Shown here piece after piece: positions 60,103 through 64,000 of a DNA stretch of 64,000 nucleotides; position 1 is the stretch's first letter; each line of letters starts with the position of its first letter. A program made the position numbers and the translations under genes. This DNA is from Maricaulis sp039978735 (GTDB taxonomy: Bacteria > Pseudomonadota > Alphaproteobacteria > Caulobacterales > Maricaulaceae), in assembly GCF_039978735.1 (NCBI RefSeq), contig NZ_JBDWAS010000020.1:20053-84052 (forward strand). The letters are read 5' to 3'. The notes below the pieces were generated by a model. That model was not told the origin of the DNA. It was given only the letters and a program-made list of their open reading frames with translations, and made no database searches.

Positions 60103-60994
60103 GCGCGACGGCTATCTCGCTCCGCAGCCATCTATGGCCGGGGTCATTCGTGCGGCTGGTCTTCCAGGTCATGTAGATCCGTTCATCGGGGTAGGCGAAG
60201 GGCAGGTCGTAGAGCGCCAGCGGATAGTTGCGCGCAATCACCCGCGCAAAGGCGGTCGGCAGGACGGCCACGAGGTCCGTTGTCATCAGGATGTGCGGGA
60301 AGGACCAGAACTTGGTGACCGAATACGCCACATGCCGCTGGATATCGAGCCGGCGCAGCGCTTCTTCCAGCCGCGAGAGCGCGCGCATACGCGGCACCAG
60401 CGCGATATGGCCGAGTTTCTGGAAATGGTCGAGGGTGAAGGCCCCGTCGATGGCCGGATGGTCGTTGCGCGCGACCATCGACAGGTGAACCGGTGCCAGG
60501 GCTTCGCATTGCGTGTCCCGGCTCTCCGTCAGAAAGCCGGAAATCACCAGGTCGAGCGATCCGTCGTTCAGCCCGTCGCTCATCGGCGTGTTCACGATGG
60601 CCAGGTTCTCGATCGATATGGATTTGTGGTCCTGTATCCGGCGGATCACGTGCGGCATGATGATGGGCTCCATCGCATCGAGCACCACCAGGCGGAAATG
60701 GCGGTTCGATCTTGCCGGGTCGAAACTGTCGCCCGGGGCCACCCCGCTTTCGATCATCTGCAGCGCTTCGCGCACCGGCCCGATCATCTGCATGGCCCGC
60801 GGGGTCGGGTGCACGCCGCGGCCCGCGCGCACGAAGAGCGGATCGTCCAGACTGTCGCGCAGGCGCCGCAAGGCGTTGGAGATTGTCGGCTGGCTCATGC
60901 CCAGCCGCCGGGCGGCCTGGGAGATATTGCCGGCCGAATAGACCGCTTCGAAAACAACCAGCAGGTTGAGGTCCAGGTTTTTGAGCTCCGACAT
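60062..60994 (-). CDS. LysR-family transcriptional regulator
   Basis: A 310-residue LysR regulator; winged helix at about 5-65 (GNISQAARRLGMSQPTISNA, LRRLRDSLDDPLFVRAGRGV), then the two-lobed ligand domain. The wording around FVRAGRGVHPTPRA and the overall length resemble the NodD-like branch that responds to aromatic compounds. ATG 60994 is followed by a normal N-terminus. It converges on the MFS gene with a 41-base overlap and is divergent from the giant repeat protein (179-base gap). Confidence 0.9.
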   Translation of the reverse strand: MSELKNLDLNLLVVFEAVYSAGNISQAARRLGMSQPTISNALRRLRDSLDDPLFVRAGRGVHPTPRAMQMIGPVREALQMIESGVAPGDSFDPARSNRHFRLVVLDAMEPIIMPHVIRRIQDHKSISIENLAIVNTPMSDGLNDGSLDLVISGFLTESRDTQCEALAPVHLSMVARNDHPAIDGAFTLDHFQKLGHIALVPRMRALSRLEEALRRLDIQRHVAYSVTKFWSFPHILMTTDLVAVLPTAFARVIARNYPLALYDLPFAYPDERIYMTWKTSRTNDPGHRWLRSEIAVALRQAAASAQAPDR

Positions 60995-61172
60995 CGGGCC
61001 GCTCTCGCTTTGTTATTCTTGATGGGAATGTAGTCCATTCTAATTATTTGGCTATCGGGTAGTTTCAGAATTTGTAAAGGATTGCGCGCGGCGGCGAAAA
61101 CCTTGCCGGCGCGTGGGATCGAGGCGGTTCGGTACCGGGACGACCGAAGCGGAAGCGTGGACAAGTAAGTCT

Positions 61173-64000
61173 ATGAAAAATCGGGTTTGTGTGAAGCCGG
61201 ACGGTGCGAAGCCGTTGTCCGGGGCGGTGGATTTTTGTGCCCGCGCGAAGCGCGCAGGCTCGGCTGTTGCGCGCGTACTGGCACTGGCTGCTGCGGGACT
61301 GGGCGCAATGGCGGGGGCCGCGCAGGCCCAGGGCTGGAGCAACCCGTCCGTCAGCCTGTCCCTGCCGTCAGACGGCAGCTGCATCGCCGGTCCGTATACC
61401 AACAACACCGTGACGCAGATCGAGGCCGAGTGGACAGCCTTCAACAATGATTCCAGCGCCGGCCGAGCGATTCAGCTTGTCGTATGGCGCGAGTTGGATG
61501 GCAACATCCGGTCGGCGGGCGGCGTTGCGACGAACGCGCCGACCGGGCAGTTGCCGTTGCAGCAAGATACATTTTCCGTAGACAAAGACTACGATCTGGT
61601 GAGCGGCACTGATGCATACATCGCGCTCTATGATTACTGGGCCTCGGGTAGTATCTGGTCTAACACTACCGCTCCTTTTAATGCGGCGGACTTGTCCCCC
61701 CCTGCGCAGGGGGCGTCCGGCTATGCGATGATCGACATGACGACCGATCCCGATTGCGTTGCGACGCCGGAGATCGGCGTGACGGGCAATGGCACGGACA
61801 TCGCTGATGGCGACGGCTCGCCGGGCTCCGTCGATCACACCGATTTCGGCGCGGTTGCGGTTAGCTCGGGGACGGTGTCGCGCACCTTCACCATCACCAA
61901 TTCGGGCTCCGGCACGCTGACGCTGGGCAGCAATGCGGCCAGCCTTTCAGGCAGTCACGCTGCAGACTTCTCGATCACCTCGCAGCCCGCAACCAGCGTT
62001 GCGTCCGGCGGCGGTACGACGACCGTCACAGTCCGGTTCGACCCGTCGGTCGTGGGCACGCGCAACGCGACCCTGACGATCACCAATAATGACGCCGACG
62101 AGTCGCCCTACAATTTCGCGATCCGGGGTACGGGGACCGGTGCGCCCGAGATTGCCGTGACCGGCAATGGCGTGAATATCGTAGATGGCGACGGTTCGCC
62201 GACAGCGGGTGACCACACCGATTTCGGATCGGCCGATATCAGCAGCGGTACGGTTTCGCGCACTTTCACCATCACCAATTCGGGCAGTACCACGCTGACC
62301 CTCGGCAGCAATGCGGCCAGCCTTTCGGGGGCCCATGCCGCAGACTTCTCGATCACTTCGCAGCCGGCGACCAGCGTCGCTGCCAGCGGCGGCACGACCA
62401 CCGTCACGGTCCAGTTCGACCCGTCGGTCGTGGGTTCGCGCATCGCGGGTCTGTCGATCGCCAACGATGACAGCGACGAGTCGCCCTTCAATTTCACGAT
62501 ACTGGGTATGGGCACCGGCGCGCCCGAGATTGCCGTGACCGGCAATGGCACGAATATCGCCGATGGCGACAGTTCGCCGGCCGCTGGGGATCACACCGAT
62601 TTCGGATCGGCCAATCCCAGTGGCGGCACGGTCAGCCGCACCTTTACCATCATCAATTCGGGCACCGATACGCTTGTGCTCGGCTCCGGCGCGGTCAGTG
62701 TCTCCGGCGCGAATGCGACGGACTTCCCGGTTACCGCGCAGCCGGCAACCAGCGTTGCGGCTGGTGGCGGCACCACAACCTTCACCGTTCAGTTCGACCC
62801 TTCGATCACGGGCGCACACTTCGCGACCCTGTCGATCGCCAATAATGATGCTGACGAGTCGCCTTTCGATTTTGCCATTCAGGGGCTTGGCGAGGATGTG
62901 ACGGCGCCCTCGGGCTATGCGGTGGTCTTCAACCAGCCTTCGGTCAATGCGGCGAACGAGACGGCGGTGTCCTTCGACTTTGGGGGTGCCGAGGTGGGTG
63001 CGGATTACGACTACACGATCACCTCCAACAATGGCGGCACGCCGGTCAGCGGCTCGGGCACGATCGTCACGGCGACGGACACGATTTCCGGGATTGATGT
63101 GTCCGGCCTCAATGACGGCACACTGACCCTGTCGGTGACGCTGACGGATGGCAGCGGCAATACCGGTTCGGCTGCGACCGACACCGTGAACAAGGACGCG
63201 ACGGCCCCGTCCGGTTATTCGGTGTCCCTCGGCCAGGACCCCGTGACGGCGGCGAACGAGACGGCGGTGTCCTTCACTTTTGCGGGCGGGGAAGCCTCGG
63301 CGGACTACGCCTACACGATCAGTTCGAGCAATGGCGGCACGAATGTCACGGGCAGCGGGACGCTCAGCGGAGCGACGGATGCGATCTCCGGGATCGATGT
63401 GTCCGGCCTGAATGACGGCACGCTGACCCTGTCGGTGACGTTGACCGACCCGGCGGGCAATACCGGTACGGCGGCCACCGACACGGCGGAGAAGGATGCC
63501 GGTGCACCGTCGGGCTATTCGGTTTCTTTCGACCAGGCTGCGGTCAATGCCGGCAATGCCGATGCTGTTTCCTTCACCTTCGCTGGTGCCGAGGTGGGTA
63601 CGGATTACGACTACACGATCACCTCGTCGCATGGCGGCGGCTCGGTCACCGGGTCCGGCACGATTGCGACGGCAACCGACCAGATCGGCGGGATTGACGT
63701 GTTCAGCCTCGTCGACGGGACGCTCACCCTGTCGGTGAGGCTGACGGATGGCAGCGGCAATACCGGCGTGGCTGCGACGGACACTGTCTCCAAGGACGTG
63801 GTGGTGCCGTCGGGTTATTCGGTCTCCCTGGACCAGGACCCGGTAACGGCGGCGAATGCCAATGCTGTCTCCTTCACCTTTGCGGGTGCGGAGGTCGGCG
63901 TGGATTACGACTATGCGATCACCTCCTCGGGCGGGGGCGGCTCGGTGACGGGTTCCGGCACGATTGCGACCGCGACGGACCAGATTTCCGGGATTGATGT
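61173..64000 (+). CDS. Giant secreted repeat protein (adhesin-like), partial
   Basis: Open from ATG 61173 to the right edge; 942 residues visible. An unusually long signal region ends near residue 53 (GAAQAQ). Residues about 54-198 form a unique N-terminal domain. Three 126-residue repeats of the choice-of-anchor D/HYDIN-like kind follow (starting 61767, 62145, 62523), each with PEI-V-GNG, DHTDFG, GTVSRTFTI and FDPS phrases. From 62901 a second repeat type of exactly 100 residues begins (62901, 63201, 63501, 63801), with PSGYSV, SFTFAG, DYDYTI and TLTLSV phrases, Ig/cadherin-like. The pattern is that of a secreted filamentous adhesin or S-layer-associated protein. The ribosome site is weak, so another start nearby is possible. 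Confidence 0.85.
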   Translation, partial: MKNRVCVKPDGAKPLSGAVDFCARAKRAGSAVARVLALAAAGLGAMAGAAQAQGWSNPSVSLSLPSDGSCIAGPYTNNTVTQIEAEWTAFNNDSSAGRAIQLVVWRELDGNIRSAGGVATNAPTGQLPLQQDTFSVDKDYDLVSGTDAYIALYDYWASGSIWSNTTAPFNAADLSPPAQGASGYAMIDMTTDPDCVATPEIGVTGNGTDIADGDGSPGSVDHTDFGAVAVSSGTVSRTFTITNSGSGTLTLGSNAASLSGSHAADFSITSQPATSVASGGGTTTVTVRFDPSVVGTRNATLTITNNDADESPYNFAIRGTGTGAPEIAVTGNGVNIVDGDGSPTAGDHTDFGSADISSGTVSRTFTITNSGSTTLTLGSNAASLSGAHAADFSITSQPATSVAASGGTTTVTVQFDPSVVGSRIAGLSIANDDSDESPFNFTILGMGTGAPEIAVTGNGTNIADGDSSPAAGDHTDFGSANPSGGTVSRTFTIINSGTDTLVLGSGAVSVSGANATDFPVTAQPATSVAAGGGTTTFTVQFDPSITGAHFATLSIANNDADESPFDFAIQGLGEDVTAPSGYAVVFNQPSVNAANETAVSFDFGGAEVGADYDYTITSNNGGTPVSGSGTIVTATDTISGIDVSGLNDGTLTLSVTLTDGSGNTGSAATDTVNKDATAPSGYSVSLGQDPVTAANETAVSFTFAGGEASADYAYTISSSNGGTNVTGSGTLSGATDAISGIDVSGLNDGTLTLSVTLTDPAGNTGTAATDTAEKDAGAPSGYSVSFDQAAVNAGNADAVSFTFAGAEVGTDYDYTITSSHGGGSVTGSGTIATATDQIGGIDVFSLVDGTLTLSVRLTDGSGNTGVAATDTVSKDVVVPSGYSVSLDQDPVTAANANAVSFTFAGAEVGVDYDYAITSSGGGGSVTGSGTIATATDQISGID
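61767..62900 (+). repeat. Three 378-bp tandem repeats
   Basis: Copies at 61767-62144, 62145-62522 and 62523-62900, all exactly 378 bp and in phase with the coding frame, encoding choice-of-anchor D-type domains. Confidence 0.85.
62901..64000 (+). repeat. 300-bp tandem repeats, fourth copy cut by the edge
   Basis: Copies start at 62901, 63201, 63501 and 63801 with an exact 300-bp period and many identical stretches, encoding 100-residue Ig/cadherin-like domains. The array continues beyond the window. Confidence 0.88.

Noticed and set aside
61947..63632. Long open frame on the minus strand (561 codons)
   Set aside because: It mirrors the tandem repeats of the secreted giant protein on the plus strand; its product is arginine/valine-rich and repetitive with no start signal.
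61767..64000. Regular repeats considered as CRISPR
   Set aside because: The units are 300-378 bp, coding and in phase, without short repeats and unique spacers.
1..64000. tRNA and rRNA genes
   Set aside because: No cloverleaf or rRNA-like stretch was recognised by eye on either strand; a covariance-model scan would settle it.

Overview
The window is a GC-rich stretch (codon third positions mostly G or C) from what looks like a marine-type alphaproteobacterium, probably of the Maricaulales/Hyphomonadales sort. The pointers are several TonB-dependent receptors, Spinster-like MFS carriers beside catabolic genes, many lipoproteins, and serine/threonine kinases paired with ECF-type sigma factors. 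This placement is inference; there is no rRNA or tRNA gene to anchor it. No CRISPR array, phage or plasmid gene was seen.

Region 1 (1-9.3 kb): a partial secreted protein, then signalling module 1: an ECF sigma factor, a transmembrane Ser/Thr kinase with TPR-like sensor, a secreted protein of five four-cysteine modules, a small lipoprotein, and a Tat-exported lipoprotein with a von Willebrand A domain. Region 2 (9.4-25.9 kb): a decayed IS6-family element, then an ester/acyl catabolic island: SDR dehydrogenase, acyl-CoA synthetase, two carboxylesterases, two MFS carriers, an M28-like hydrolase, a TonB receptor and three closely related TetR regulators. Four promoters here share one 20-bp operator (TTCRC-N10-RTGAA). 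Region 3 (26-32.3 kb): a CzcCBA heavy-metal efflux operon behind a MerR-type operator. Region 4 (32.4-44.6 kb): signalling module 2: a paralogous kinase, a convergent overlapping ECF sigma factor, a very large metzincin-like protease, a PPC-domain lipoprotein, a membrane protein, a small secreted protein and a vWA protein with Ig-like repeats. Region 5 (45.3-58.5 kb): a MocR regulator with an extra C-terminal domain, a nitrilase-family amidase, a TonB receptor, a TPR-sulfotransferase, a serine hydrolase, an MFS carrier, and gabD-gabT. Region 6 (58.8-64 kb): an MFS carrier, a LysR regulator, and a giant secreted repeat protein running off the right edge.

The most notable system is the pair of kinase/sigma modules. 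Five promoters in front of their secreted or lipoprotein genes, and in no other place I found, carry TGTCC-N18-CGTT at identical spacing. Module 1 uses a TGTCCG/TCGTTYT version and module 2 a longer TGTCCCATTC/TTCCGTTTCCCT version. Both sigma factors lack the acidic region-2 motif of ordinary ECF factors, as in sigma factors switched on by kinase phosphorylation (the EcfP/PknT type). The inference is that each kinase activates its sigma factor, which then drives a set of cell-surface proteins.

The window has been cut up by an IS6-family element. Four remnants, all in the same orientation, lie at the borders between the blocks (9.4, 25.7, 44.7 and 58.7 kb). A 107-bp direct repeat (9800-9906 and 44545-44649) contains the 3' tail of the vWA gene joined to the 3' tail of the SDR gene, and each copy abuts an IS6 remnant. 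So the catabolic island and signalling module 2 were probably once direct neighbours.
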